A DNA stretch of 64,000 nt from CAZIDL01 sp964537825 (GCA_964537825.1 CAZIDL010000001.1:62001-126000); one strand, 5' to 3'; counted from the stretch's first letter, positions 1 to 9,105 are shown. Notes: generated by a model from the letters alone, not told the origin. Numbers and translations are program-made.

Positions 1-2
1 GC

Positions 3-86
3 TATCGCAAGCATGTAAAGGACCCACGGATGAAACGGTTCGTCGAGCGGAAACTCCGCTCGAAAAGGAAAGAGCCTTCCCTTTGA
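3..86 (+). CDS. C-terminal end of an unidentified gene cut by the window edge
   Basis: An open frame enters from the left edge and ends at TGA 84-86. The 27 visible residues are very basic (many Lys and Arg) and end in KEPSL. A basic tail of this kind is common in membrane-associated enzymes, but nothing in it identifies a family. Direction matches the following CLC gene. It could also be chance open frame, since only 84 bases are visible. Confidence 0.35.
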   Translation, partial: YRKHVKDPRMKRFVERKLRSKRKEPSL

Positions 87-256
87 TCCTGTGCCCTTCT
101 CCAACAACCCTCCTAAATTTGCTATCTCCTATTCCGAAGGAATTCCATGACCGGAACCGGTCCCTTTCTTGAAAGAAGGTCGATCGCACTAAGAGCAGCT
201 GCCGGTACGGGTTATGCTGCTACTCTTCTTCCCTTATCAGAAAGAAGCCCAAGGAG

Positions 257-2023
257 ATGAGCAGTCTTTTGAAGCGCTTTCTGATATGGAGGATACGCCA
301 CGTTGAACATCGTCATCTTGTCCTTTTTCTAAGCGTAATAGTAGGGGGCCTTGCTGGGTTGGCGACGGGGGTTATAAAAGGGGTCGCTCACAACATCCAG
401 GCCCTGCTCAGTTACGTGGAGCAGAGTTATGAGCACCTGCATTTCGTTTTCCCCTTGTTGGGTCTTCTTATCACGGTGGTGGTCATAAAATACCTTATTC
501 GGAGGGAAGTGGATCACGGGATCCCGGCGACCCTTTACGCCATATCCAAGCGGAACAGTGAACTGGAGTCCCACAATATGTTCTCCTCGATCATTACCAG
601 TGCGATCACGGTCGGATTTGGGGGATCGGTCGGTTTAGAGGGGCCTACGGTCGCGACCGGGTCGGCTTACGGGTCCAATCTGGGAAAGCTGTTCCACCTG
701 GACTACAAGACCAAGACCCTGTTGGTCGGATGTGCGGCTGCAGGTGCCCTTTCTGCCATTTTCAAGGCCCCTGTTGCTGCTATCGTTTTTGCTGTGGAAG
801 TGATCATGCTGGATCTGACCACTGCTTCTCTGATCCCGCTCCTTCTGGCTTCTGTCTCTGCTTTCATCACTTCGATCCTCCTTCTTGGAGAAGGCTTTCT
901 ACTGCCCTTCACGCTCCAGGATCCTTTCATGCCCAAGAACGTTCCCTTTTATATCCTTCTTGGTGCAGTGACCGGTTTGGGATCCCTTTATTTCTCCAAG
1001 TTGTTCTTCGGGGTGGAGCGGACCTTTGAAAAGTTCGGTTCACCTTTTGGAAAAGCTTTGATCGGCGGGATCCTTCTCGGATTTATTTTCTTGCTTTTTC
1101 CCGAGCTTTATGGCGAAGGGTATGGCCTTATCAACTCCCTGATCCACGGTGATCCTTTGAGCAAATTGTTCGACGGGGAGAGCATCCTTCCGCTTGAAAG
1201 GAGCATCGGGTGGATGATCGCGATCGTCTTCGCGATGGTCCTCCTCAAAGTGATCGCAACATCCATCACCTTCGGAAGCGGAGGGGTCGGAGGGATATTT
1301 GCTCCTACGCTCTTCATGGGTAGCTCGCTGGGATATGTTTTTGCTAAGGCCCTCGACCATTTCGGCTTTTTCGAGTTACCGGAGAGCAATTTCACGCTCG
1401 TAGGGATGGCCGGAATGATGGCCGGAGTGCTCCATGCCCCCCTTACTGCGATCTTTTTGATCGCTGAGATCACCGGCGGTTATGAACTCTTCGTTCCGCT
1501 TATGATAACCGCAGCCATTTCCTACCTGACCGTTCGTGCTTTCCTCAGCCATTCGGTCTACACGCAGCAGTTGGCCGATCGGGGCGAGTTGATCACCCAT
1601 CATAAGGATCAAACGGTCCTTTACTTGATGGATCTGAAAAAGGAGATCGAGAACGATTTTGAGAAAGTAGGACCCGATGATACGCTGCGGGACCTCACCA
1701 ATGCTATTGCACGTTCCAAGCGGAACCTTTTTCCTGTCGTCAACGAAAAGAACGAACTACTTGGCGTGGTCTTTCTGCAGGAGATCCGCGACCTGATCTT
1801 CGAGCGGGAGCGTTATGATGAGCTCACGGTGCAAGAGCTCATGACAGCACCCCCAGCGTTCATTCAGGAAGAGGAGAGCATGAACGAGGTTATGGATAAA
1901 TTCGAGAGCACCGGGGCTTGGAACCTACCGGTGGTCAACGGGAACGAATACAGGGGCTTCGTTTCTAAATCCAAGCTCTTCTCGGCTTACCGGCGATTGT
2001 TGGTGAAGTTCTCCGAGGAGTGA
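257..2023 (+). CDS. CLC-family chloride channel/transporter with C-terminal CBS pair
   Basis: 588-residue inner-membrane protein of the CLC family. The membrane domain spans about residues 20-435. It carries the gating-glutamate motif GLEGP (Glu128), the GIFAP selectivity motif near residue 345, and the late pore tyrosine in SVYTQQL. The first CLC motif reads DHGIP rather than GSGIP, so the central chloride-coordinating serine is not in its usual form. The position aligned with the internal proton glutamate of E. coli ClC-ec1 (Glu203) appears to be Val182 in FAVEVIM, as in channel-type members; this alignment is by eye. Two CBS domains (about 460-585) probably bind adenine nucleotides. AAGGAG lies directly against the ATG (251-256), which is too close for normal use; TTG at 269 is a possible alternative start. 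Confidence 0.93.
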   Translation: MSSLLKRFLIWRIRHVEHRHLVLFLSVIVGGLAGLATGVIKGVAHNIQALLSYVEQSYEHLHFVFPLLGLLITVVVIKYLIRREVDHGIPATLYAISKRNSELESHNMFSSIITSAITVGFGGSVGLEGPTVATGSAYGSNLGKLFHLDYKTKTLLVGCAAAGALSAIFKAPVAAIVFAVEVIMLDLTTASLIPLLLASVSAFITSILLLGEGFLLPFTLQDPFMPKNVPFYILLGAVTGLGSLYFSKLFFGVERTFEKFGSPFGKALIGGILLGFIFLLFPELYGEGYGLINSLIHGDPLSKLFDGESILPLERSIGWMIAIVFAMVLLKVIATSITFGSGGVGGIFAPTLFMGSSLGYVFAKALDHFGFFELPESNFTLVGMAGMMAGVLHAPLTAIFLIAEITGGYELFVPLMITAAISYLTVRAFLSHSVYTQQLADRGELITHHKDQTVLYLMDLKKEIENDFEKVGPDDTLRDLTNAIARSKRNLFPVVNEKNELLGVVFLQEIRDLIFERERYDELTVQELMTAPPAFIQEEESMNEVMDKFESTGAWNLPVVNGNEYRGFVSKSKLFSAYRRLLVKFSEE

Positions 2024-2099
2024 GCGCTTTGCTCTTTTCTAGCAGTTCATGGGTCTTTTTTTATTTTGCCCTCTGTCCGATCAAATCCCTCCTTGACCA

Positions 2100-3983
2100 A
2101 TGAGGTACCTGTATTCCCGAAATGCGGTTATAACTGTCCTTCTAATGGTCCTTTCCCTATCCGGTTCCGGCCAGGAAGAAGAAAAAGAAGGCAACGAGAA
2201 GGGCGCTTCTTTTTTCGACACTTACAATAGAAGAGGGATAACCCCTTTTCTCTGCATCCAGAAAGGTGAGAAGTATCCTTATTCCCTTAAAAAAGCCTTT
2301 AAGAAGGGGCTGACCGAGCTTGAACAGTTAGAGGAGTACGATCAGAACAGCGTCGAAAATTTCACCATCGGATGCCGTCCTTCTGTTAGCGAATTTCTCG
2401 GGAAAAAGAGGGAAAAGAGCTTGACGGCGACCCTTTTGGACACCTCTATCAAAGAGCGAAAAGAAAAAGCGAGGGAAGGAGATAGTTTAAGGGCATGTTT
2501 AAGAAAAGAAAAAGCCGCAATGAGGGTCTTGGACACGATCTTCAATGCGGATGAGGAAGGGCGCTATAATATGCGCAGGGTTTACGAGAACGTGAGACAT
2601 GGATTGAACGATCGGGAGGTAAAGCGGCTGGAAGCTACGACCAAAGGGCTGGAAGGGAGTATGAGGGATATGAAGTGGGCTGCGCGATACCTTGAGAAGG
2701 TCTATATGATAGTTTTTGACATAAGGGAATGGGATTTTGATACGCTATACATTGAAGAAAAGCAGAGGGACTTGGACGAGGACCCCGATGTCGATACCGT
2801 CGTTCAAAGATTCAATGGTTACAAAGCCCGCGCTATGGGGAAGATGTACAGGTTAGACCTGAACGAAAGGGTGATGAAGGAATTCTTCCAAAAATGCTGG
2901 GCAGGACCTGAAAGCAGTGATTCAGCTCTTGCTGCGGCCAAGAGGGAAAGAAAGAAATTCGAGGTCCCCCTTGAGACCAAAACGGAGTGGAGCGCCTCCG
3001 CAGAAATCAAGGAGACTGGAGATGAGGGGGAGAAAGAGAAGATATTTTATCGAACCTTCGAGGGGATGATCGGGAAGTGGCTCAGGAATTTCGAGAAGAA
3101 CTTGTCCGCTTCTGTCTTTGATGTAGCCAGCTCCATCTTCGAATACAAGAACGTCGGATACGCCTATGCTAAGATCGGAAAGAAGGAGGGGCTCAAGCCG
3201 GACGATCGCTACAGTGTTTACCAAAAAGTTCAAAAAGGAGGAAAGGTCACAACGGAAAAAGTGGGTGAAGTAAGGGCCACATTAGGGATCGCAGATAACA
3301 GGGGGAAGGCAAAAGGGGATATGGAGCGATCCAAGTTCGTACAGACCTGGGGAAAGGCTTTGGGGAAAGGGATGCTGATGAAACAGGATAAAGAGGCCGG
3401 TTTGGGATTGAGCTTTGGTTGGACTCAGCATAGGCAGAATTTTTATCAGCTAGGGCTGGAATATCGTCTAAGCTCTTGGTTCGGGGGCTTACCGGGATGG
3501 TATGTATTCAGCGACTTCGGTTGGTCTTTCCCCTCGTTCTCGAAGTCGAAGGTCAAGGTGGTAAAGAGCAAAGAAGATAGTGGCCAGGTCGAAACTGAGT
3601 CCCATAAGACGGGGCTTAAGATCTTCTCAATAGATTTCGGTACCAGCAAGGAGTTCTATCTATTTCGCGATCTTGTCCTAGCTCCTTATGGGCAGCTTCG
3701 GGTCGAAATGCCCGAATTCAGGGAGTTCTTGGATTCTGAGCTCCCGACAATGGCGGCCCTTGAAGGAGGCGTTCGCTTGGGCTTTAATCTGAGTGAATAT
3801 TGGCGATTGACCGGTCATTTTGCATACACCACCGCCTCCTATGATTCCCATGCCTATTTTGGCAAAACCCTGACCTCGAGGTTTAGTGAGAAACTTCCTG
3901 AATATGAGGTAGGAGATAAGAACCCTTTCCATCTCCAGAAAAGGGATTACCGCTACGGGGCAACGCTCAGGTTAAGGTTCTGA
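2100..3983 (+). CDS. Orphan secreted/outer-membrane protein with C-terminal beta-barrel-like region
   Basis: 627 residues, no family recognised. An N-terminal signal peptide of about 24 residues (hydrophobic stretch VITVLLMVLSLSG) precedes a highly charged, Lys/Glu-rich, probably helical region to about residue 420. The last 200 residues alternate aromatic and polar positions (FYQLGLEYRL, WYVFSDFGW, YRYGATLRLRF) and the chain ends in Phe, the usual signature of an outer-membrane beta strand end. I infer export through Sec and C-terminal insertion in the outer membrane, with a large periplasmic or extracellular helical part. It stands alone, 76 bases after the CLC gene, and converges on the tyrosine operon. 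Function unknown. Confidence 0.8.
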   Translation: MRYLYSRNAVITVLLMVLSLSGSGQEEEKEGNEKGASFFDTYNRRGITPFLCIQKGEKYPYSLKKAFKKGLTELEQLEEYDQNSVENFTIGCRPSVSEFLGKKREKSLTATLLDTSIKERKEKAREGDSLRACLRKEKAAMRVLDTIFNADEEGRYNMRRVYENVRHGLNDREVKRLEATTKGLEGSMRDMKWAARYLEKVYMIVFDIREWDFDTLYIEEKQRDLDEDPDVDTVVQRFNGYKARAMGKMYRLDLNERVMKEFFQKCWAGPESSDSALAAAKRERKKFEVPLETKTEWSASAEIKETGDEGEKEKIFYRTFEGMIGKWLRNFEKNLSASVFDVASSIFEYKNVGYAYAKIGKKEGLKPDDRYSVYQKVQKGGKVTTEKVGEVRATLGIADNRGKAKGDMERSKFVQTWGKALGKGMLMKQDKEAGLGLSFGWTQHRQNFYQLGLEYRLSSWFGGLPGWYVFSDFGWSFPSFSKSKVKVVKSKEDSGQVETESHKTGLKIFSIDFGTSKEFYLFRDLVLAPYGQLRVEMPEFREFLDSELPTMAALEGGVRLGFNLSEYWRLTGHFAYTTASYDSHAYFGKTLTSRFSEKLPEYEVGDKNPFHLQKRDYRYGATLRLRF

Positions 3984-4118
3984 TCCAGCTGCTTTTGGCC
4001 TTTATCTCATGATAGGGATGCCAGGACACAGAAATATCCTTGTCTTGATGTGTCCGTGATAGGCTCCGCGATCGGGTTGCTCCCTTGCCTCCCCTTTGAA
4101 AACTCCGGAGAGGAGATT

Positions 4119-5264
4119 TTAGGTCAAAGTCCCTCGCTGCTGTTGCTCGCGCTCGATCGCTTCAAAAAGAGCTTTGAAGTTCCCCTTTCCGAAGGAGCGT
4201 GCCCCTTTACGCTGGATGATCTCAAAGAACATCGTGGGGCGCGGTTGCAACGGCTTGGTGAAGAGTTGCAGGAGGTATCCTTCATCGTCACGGTCCACGA
4301 GAATGCCGTATTCAGCAAGGGTGTTGACGTCCTCGTCGATCTCTCCGACGCGGTCCTTCAGGTCATCGTAATAGGTTGAGGGGACCCGAAGGAATTCCAC
4401 CCCACGGGAGCGGAGCTTGTCGATCGTATCGACGATATCGTCCGTGGCGATCGCGATATGCTGGACACCCTCTCCATTATAGAATTCCAGGAACTCTTCG
4501 ATCTGGGATTTCTTCTTACCCTCGGCCGGCTCGTTGATCGGGAACTTGATCTTGCCGTCCCCGTTGCTCATCACCTTGCTCATAAGGGCCGAATACTCAG
4601 TGCTGATGTCTTTGTCGTCGAAGGAGATGATCTGAGCGAATCCCATCACTTCCTGATAGAATTTCACCCAAGGGTCCATCTTGTTCCATCCCACGTTGCC
4701 GACCATGTGATCGACGTATTTCAGGCCTACGGGGCTGGGCTTGTATTCGGGGTCCCATTCTTTGAAACCCGGGAGGAATGGCCCATTGTATTCGCTCCGT
4801 TCGACGAAGATGTGGATCGTTTCGCCATAGGTATGGATGCCCGAACGGACGACCTTTCCGTTTGCGTCCTTTTCCTCTTTGGGTTCCATATAAGGCTTTG
4901 CACCCCTCTTCGTCGTCTCTTCAAAGGATTTCTTCGCATCGTCCACCCAAAGGGCGACGAACTTTACCCCATCCCCGTGTTCGCTCAGGTGTCGGTTGAT
5001 GTCGCTTTCCTTAACGATCGGGGACGTTAGAACAAGGCGGACCTTGTCCTGCTGCAACACGTAGGAAACGCTCTCCTTGCGTCCGGTTTCCAGGCCTGCA
5101 TAGGCTACCGGCTGGAATCCGAACGCTGTCTGGAAATAGTGGGCTTGCTGTTTGGCGTTCCCTACGTAGAGTTCGACGTAGTCGGTCCCGTTGATCGGGA
5201 GGAAGTCCTCCGCTTCGGGAGCTTCCTTTTTCTGGACCGTTGGTTCTTCTTGTTTGCTGCTCAT
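4119..5264 (-). CDS. hpd: 4-hydroxyphenylpyruvate dioxygenase
   Basis: 381 residues, the usual length for this enzyme. It converts 4-hydroxyphenylpyruvate to homogentisate in tyrosine and phenylalanine breakdown, in the cytoplasm, using non-haem iron. The two vicinal-oxygen-chelate halves are visible. The iron ligands are expected at VDHMVGN (His), GVQHIAIAT (His) and the C-terminal FFEIIQR (Glu), followed by the typical GKGNFKALFEAIE ending. It lies 21 bases downstream of hmgA on the same strand, so the two consecutive pathway enzymes are cotranscribed. The N-terminal 20 residues are polar and variable. Confidence 0.97.
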   Translation of the reverse strand: MSSKQEEPTVQKKEAPEAEDFLPINGTDYVELYVGNAKQQAHYFQTAFGFQPVAYAGLETGRKESVSYVLQQDKVRLVLTSPIVKESDINRHLSEHGDGVKFVALWVDDAKKSFEETTKRGAKPYMEPKEEKDANGKVVRSGIHTYGETIHIFVERSEYNGPFLPGFKEWDPEYKPSPVGLKYVDHMVGNVGWNKMDPWVKFYQEVMGFAQIISFDDKDISTEYSALMSKVMSNGDGKIKFPINEPAEGKKKSQIEEFLEFYNGEGVQHIAIATDDIVDTIDKLRSRGVEFLRVPSTYYDDLKDRVGEIDEDVNTLAEYGILVDRDDEGYLLQLFTKPLQPRPTMFFEIIQRKGARSFGKGNFKALFEAIEREQQQRGTLT

Positions 5265-5285
5265 ATCCTTTGGCTTTAAAGTTCT

Positions 5286-6455
5286 TTACTGATCCTCATC
5301 GTTGAGCCAGGACCTGTAGTATTGACCGTCCTCGATGTTCATCGCATGATCGGTCAACTTCAAGGGTCGGAAAGTATCGATCATGACCGCGAGTTCTTCG
5401 GTTGACTCTTTTCCGATGCTCTTTTCCGTAGCCCCGGGATGTGGTCCGTGCGGGATCCCGGCCGGATGGAGCGTGATCTGGCCTTTATCCACCCCTTTGC
5501 GGCTCATGAAATCCCCGTCCACATAGTAGAGCACTTCGTCGCTGTCGATATTGCTGTGATTGTAAGGGGCGGGTATGGCTTCCGGGTGGTAATCGAAAAG
5601 CCTGGGACAAAAGGAACAGACCACGAAATTGTGTGCCTCGAAGGTCTGGTGGACGGGAGGTGGTTGATGGACCCTTCCCGTGATCGGTTCGAAATCGTGG
5701 ATCGAGAAGGCGAAAGGATAATTGTACCCGTCCCAACCCACTACATCGAAGGGGTGCGTGGCGTACACGTATTCGTGGAGGACCCCTTCCTTGCGGATCA
5801 TGATGGTGAAATCACCCTTCTCATCATGGGTGTCGATCTCTTGGGGAACGCGTATATCGCGCTCACAATATGGAGAATGTTCGAGAAGTTGCCCTACTTC
5901 GTTCTTGTAGCGGTCCGGAGCACCGATCGGACTAAAAGAGTTCACGATCAAGAGCCGATTATCCTCGTCGTCGAATTCGATCTGATAGATCATACCTCGC
6001 GGGATGACCAAGTAGTCCCCGTATCCGAAATCGAGGTTCCCGAGGATCGTTCGGAGTTTGCCGGAACCTCGGTGGACGAAGATCATTTCGTCCGCATCGG
6101 CGTTCTTGTAGAAGTAGTCCGTCAGGGATCTTTTGGGAGCGGCAAGCTGTATCTGAAGGTCGTCGTTGACGAGGACCGGCTTCCGGCTTTTGAGGAAGTC
6201 GTTTTCGGGCTGGATGTCGAAGCCTGAAAGGCTGTAAGCCTTCAAGTTCTTTTCCACGGAAACGTTAGGGCTGTCGTCGTAGCTGTTCCGGATCTCCTTC
6301 ACTTGGGTGGGGCGGTGAAGGTGATAGAGGAGGGAGGAAACTCCATGAAAGCCTTCCGTTCCGAACAATTGCTCGTAATGGAGCTCCCCATCCGCTTTTC
6401 TGAAGATGGTGTGCCGTTTGTGCGGGATCTTTCCCAGGCGATGGTAAAAGAGCAT
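5286..6455 (-). CDS. hmgA: Homogentisate 1,2-dioxygenase
   Basis: 389 residues. It opens the homogentisate ring to maleylacetoacetate with non-haem iron, the step after HPPD. The C-terminal cupin carries the expected ligand set: His in PYNHSNID, Glu in DSDEVLYY and His in AGIPHGPHPG. The N-terminus (FYHRLGKIPHKRHT) is typical of the Bacteroidota form, which is shorter than the eukaryotic enzyme. It sits 6 bases after trhO and 21 bases before hpd, one transcription unit. Maleylacetoacetate isomerase and fumarylacetoacetase are not in this window, so the lower pathway must lie elsewhere. Confidence 0.96.
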   Translation of the reverse strand: MLFYHRLGKIPHKRHTIFRKADGELHYEQLFGTEGFHGVSSLLYHLHRPTQVKEIRNSYDDSPNVSVEKNLKAYSLSGFDIQPENDFLKSRKPVLVNDDLQIQLAAPKRSLTDYFYKNADADEMIFVHRGSGKLRTILGNLDFGYGDYLVIPRGMIYQIEFDDEDNRLLIVNSFSPIGAPDRYKNEVGQLLEHSPYCERDIRVPQEIDTHDEKGDFTIMIRKEGVLHEYVYATHPFDVVGWDGYNYPFAFSIHDFEPITGRVHQPPPVHQTFEAHNFVVCSFCPRLFDYHPEAIPAPYNHSNIDSDEVLYYVDGDFMSRKGVDKGQITLHPAGIPHGPHPGATEKSIGKESTEELAVMIDTFRPLKLTDHAMNIEDGQYYRSWLNDEDQ

Positions 6456-6461
6456 TGGCAG

Positions 6462-7553
6462 CTATCTTTCGTCTTTGGTGCTTCTTTCTTTTCGGGAACA
6501 GTTAGGCCTTCCGATCCGTTCAGCGACCTCTTTCCGTCCTTTTTTTCCTTTGTTAAAGCGTTCCTTCATTCCCTGGCCTTTCCGCCTTCTTTTCCTTTCT
6601 TCAAAGGGTAGATGGATCATTTCTCTGCATTCCGGCGTGCAACAGCCTTCCCATTCCTTGGCACAGGTCTCGCATTGGATGAAGAGGAGGTTGCATCCTT
6701 GGTTCCTGCAGTTCACTTGACGGTCGGAAGGGGCTCCGCATTGATGGCAATGAGCGATCACGTCCTGGGTCACTCTTTCTCCCAGGCGCTCATCGAAAAC
6801 GAAGTTCTTGCCGATGAATAAAGAACGCTCTCCTTTCTCCTCCATGCGATGGGCATACGCGATGATACCTCCGTCCAATTGCTGGACGTTCTCAAAGCCG
6901 TGCTGACGCAGGTAAGCTCCTGCTTTTTCGCAACGGATACCTCCGGTGCAATAAAGGAGGATGCGTTCGTTCTCATGGCCTTCCAAGGTTTCTCGAACTT
7001 TCGGGAGTTCTTCTCGAAAGGTCTCTGTCCCTGGTGTGATGGCTCCTTTGAAGTGTCCCACTTCAGATTCGTAATGGTTGCGCATGTCCACTACGATACG
7101 GTCCTCTTCCTGAAGGGCTTTGTGGAATTCTTCCGGGTCGAGGTGCTCAGGTCCTTTTGATAGCTCGATGGCCCCTTCTTCGAGGCCGTCGGCGACGAGC
7201 TTGGGGCGGACTTTGATCCGAAGTTTCAAAAAGGCGTCATTCCGGCTTTCAAGGGCTGGTCGGAGCGGCATGTCCCGAAAGGAAGGGCGGGCTTCCAGCG
7301 TCCTTTCGAAAGCTTCCTTTTCGGGTTGAGGAACGCTCACCTGTGCATTGATGCCTTCCTGGGCTAAGTAGACCCTTCCGAGTACTGCCAGATCACCCCA
7401 TTCCTCCATCAATTCTTCCTTCAGTGTTTCCGGGTCATGGATCGGTGTATAACGATAAAAGGAAAGCTCAACCCGATCGAAGGGTTCTTGGCGGATCAAT
7501 TCCAGCAGGGTTTCACGGTCGTATTTGTGGCGGGGGCCCTTCATCCCATGCAT
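6462..7553 (-). CDS. trhO: tRNA uridine-34 hydroxylase (rhodanese-domain YceA/TrhO family)
   Basis: 363 residues. TrhO family proteins make 5-hydroxyuridine at the wobble base of certain tRNAs using O2. An N-terminal acylphosphatase-like domain (about 15-110) is followed by a rhodanese domain with the active-site loop CTGGIRCEKAG and then a Cys-rich C-terminal part (HCHQCG, CRNQGC, CETC, CCTPEC) that probably binds zinc. The tail is very basic. It is the first gene of the trhO-hmgA-hpd operon, separated from hmgA by only 6 bases; a TATATTTG box lies 17 bases upstream of the ATG. A tRNA-modification gene heading a tyrosine-catabolism operon is an unusual pairing. Confidence 0.94.
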   Translation of the reverse strand: MHGMKGPRHKYDRETLLELIRQEPFDRVELSFYRYTPIHDPETLKEELMEEWGDLAVLGRVYLAQEGINAQVSVPQPEKEAFERTLEARPSFRDMPLRPALESRNDAFLKLRIKVRPKLVADGLEEGAIELSKGPEHLDPEEFHKALQEEDRIVVDMRNHYESEVGHFKGAITPGTETFREELPKVRETLEGHENERILLYCTGGIRCEKAGAYLRQHGFENVQQLDGGIIAYAHRMEEKGERSLFIGKNFVFDERLGERVTQDVIAHCHQCGAPSDRQVNCRNQGCNLLFIQCETCAKEWEGCCTPECREMIHLPFEERKRRRKGQGMKERFNKGKKGRKEVAERIGRPNCSRKERSTKDER

Positions 7554-7569
7554 CCGGTGTGCTTTCCTA

Positions 7570-7577
7570 CAAATATA
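7570..7577 (-). promoter_or_regulatory. -7 box (TATATTTG) of the trhO-hmgA-hpd operon
   Basis: Read on the minus strand the bases are TATATTTG, a full match to the Bacteroidota housekeeping -7 consensus TAnnTTTG, 17 bases before the trhO start codon. No TTTG or TTG lies at the normal 19-23 base spacing upstream, so only the -7 element is supported. Confidence 0.5.
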
Positions 7578-7629
7578 CGAAAGAAGGGGGTGTTCCTGGA
7601 TGCCAAAGGGCGTGAATAAGGAAGAAAGC

Positions 7630-7752
7630 CTACCCTTTCTCAGCGATCTGTATTACCTTCGGAAAAGGATCATTCGGATCGATGTTCATGAACAGTGCGT
7701 GTGAAATGGCAGAAAGCCTCTCCTCGGAGGGGCGCCCAAGTGCCTCTGAACT
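7630..7752 (-). pseudogene. Possible gene remnant in the 354-base gap between trhO and the CNNM gene
   Basis: The gap 7554-7907 holds no intact gene. On the minus strand an open frame of 40 residues ends at 7630 with a protein-like sequence (SEERLSAISHALFMN, then IDPNDPFPKVIQIAEKG). It has no ATG, GTG or TTG before its internal Met. A second minus frame just upstream (about 7670-7900) reads protein-like text such as KFKSVQKDSEKGAG and VEVTMKFRGTWAP and would join the first by one frameshift near 7715-7735. Together they look like the decayed 3' half of a gene. No family recognised; chance open frames in GC-rich DNA remain possible. Confidence 0.25.
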
Positions 7753-7907
7753 TCATCGTTACTTCCACTCCTGCTCCCTTTTCGGAATCCTTCTGAACGC
7801 TTTTGAACTTCCTTCGAAGAAGAGGAAAGGCCGGGCTTTCTATTTCCGCAATTGATCCGGCCTGAGGCTGTCCTTTTCCGCTCCTCGTGTAAGAAGTCCT
7901 TGTTCAG

Positions 7908-9047
7908 ATGTTTTTACTGATCCTATATCTTTCGCTGGCGATCCTCATCTCCTTCCTGTGCTCGATCCTCGAAGCAGTTATCCTGAGCATTACTCCCTCT
8001 TTCATCGAGGCTCAGGAACAGAAGGGGGGTCGGTTAGGGCGTAAGTTGAAGGCCATGAAGGCCAATATCGATCGCCCCTTGTCCGCCATCCTCTCCCTTA
8101 ACACGATCGCGCATACAGTAGGAGCGGCAGGTGTCGGTGCACAGGCTCAACAGATCTGGGAGAGCGTGAGTGTCGGATGGATCTCCGCTGGATTGACCTT
8201 TCTGATCCTCGTCTTTTCTGAGATCATCCCCAAAACACTGGGCGCTAGTTATTGGAGAAGCCTGGTGGGTTTTGCGGTGAACGTCCTTTCCGGAATGATA
8301 TTTGTCCTATATCCTCTCGTTATTCTTTCCCAGGGTGTTACGAACCTTCTTTCCAGGAACCGCAAAAAACAGAACCTCGTGAGCCGGGCCGAGGTATCGG
8401 CTATGGCTGATATCGGACACAAAGAAGGGATCTTCGAAGAGGGCGAATCCCGGATCCTCAAGAACCTGATCCGCTTCAAGTCGATCCAGGTGGAGAATAT
8501 CATGACCCCACGGACGGTCGTGGTAGCGGCTGAAGAGAACATGACCCTCGCTGAGCTCTTTCAGGATAAAGGCTTCTTTCGATTTTCCAGGATCCCGGTC
8601 TACAGCGGGAATATCGACAATATAACCGGATACATCCACAAGCATGATATTCTGGATAACCTGGCCAATGATAATCATCAAATGAAACTTCAGGATATCC
8701 GGAGGAAGATGCTCGTCGTAACCAAAAACCTCTCCATTCCAAACCTTTTCGAGGAGATGATGCGGGAAAAGGAACAGATCGCGCTTGCCGTGGATGATTT
8801 TGGCGGAATGTCAGGGATCGTGACCGTAGAGGATGTGCTCGAAACCCTTTTGGGTATGGAGATCGTTGATGAGTTCGACAGTGCCCAGGATATGCAAGCG
8901 TATGCCCGTGAGCGTTGGAAACGTCGGGCTGTTCGTTTAGGGATCCTTTCTGAGGCCGATCTGGAGAACATCAATTCTGAAGAAGGGTATCGCCCCGGAT
9001 CTGAAGAGGGGTCGACGTCGAAGGATAGTGAAGAGGGCGCTTCCTGA
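7908..9047 (+). CDS. CNNM/DUF21 domain membrane protein with CBS pair (HlyC/CorC-type)
   Basis: 379 residues. The N-terminal CNNM (DUF21) membrane domain (about 1-185, four hydrophobic segments) contains family features such as SILEAVILS and SEIIPKTLGA. A CBS pair follows (about 200-330), including MTPRTVVV and VDDFGGMSGIVTVEDVLE. The family transports or regulates divalent cations, mainly Mg2+ efflux, in the inner membrane. The usual C-terminal CorC/HlyC transporter-associated domain is missing; the protein ends in an acidic tail after the CBS pair, as in several Bacteroidota paralogues. Monocistronic: 58 bases separate it from the next gene. Confidence 0.92.
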   Translation: MFLLILYLSLAILISFLCSILEAVILSITPSFIEAQEQKGGRLGRKLKAMKANIDRPLSAILSLNTIAHTVGAAGVGAQAQQIWESVSVGWISAGLTFLILVFSEIIPKTLGASYWRSLVGFAVNVLSGMIFVLYPLVILSQGVTNLLSRNRKKQNLVSRAEVSAMADIGHKEGIFEEGESRILKNLIRFKSIQVENIMTPRTVVVAAEENMTLAELFQDKGFFRFSRIPVYSGNIDNITGYIHKHDILDNLANDNHQMKLQDIRRKMLVVTKNLSIPNLFEEMMREKEQIALAVDDFGGMSGIVTVEDVLETLLGMEIVDEFDSAQDMQAYARERWKRRAVRLGILSEADLENINSEEGYRPGSEEGSTSKDSEEGAS

Positions 9048-9105
9048 TACTCCTTCGATCCTTCGAAAACTTATCTTCGTCAAAATGTATAGTTAAAGGG
9101 CTTAT

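Noticed and set aside
82..121. Possible promoter before the CLC gene (TTTG at 82-85 and TAAATTTG at 114-121)
   Set aside because: The -7 box is a full match but the spacing to TTTG is 28 bases, too long, and it lies about 135 bases before the start codon; not strong enough to annotate.
5439..6227. 262-residue plus-strand open frame opposite hmgA
   Set aside because: Antisense shadow of a strongly conserved dioxygenase gene; composition shows no protein family and codon structure follows the real minus-strand gene.
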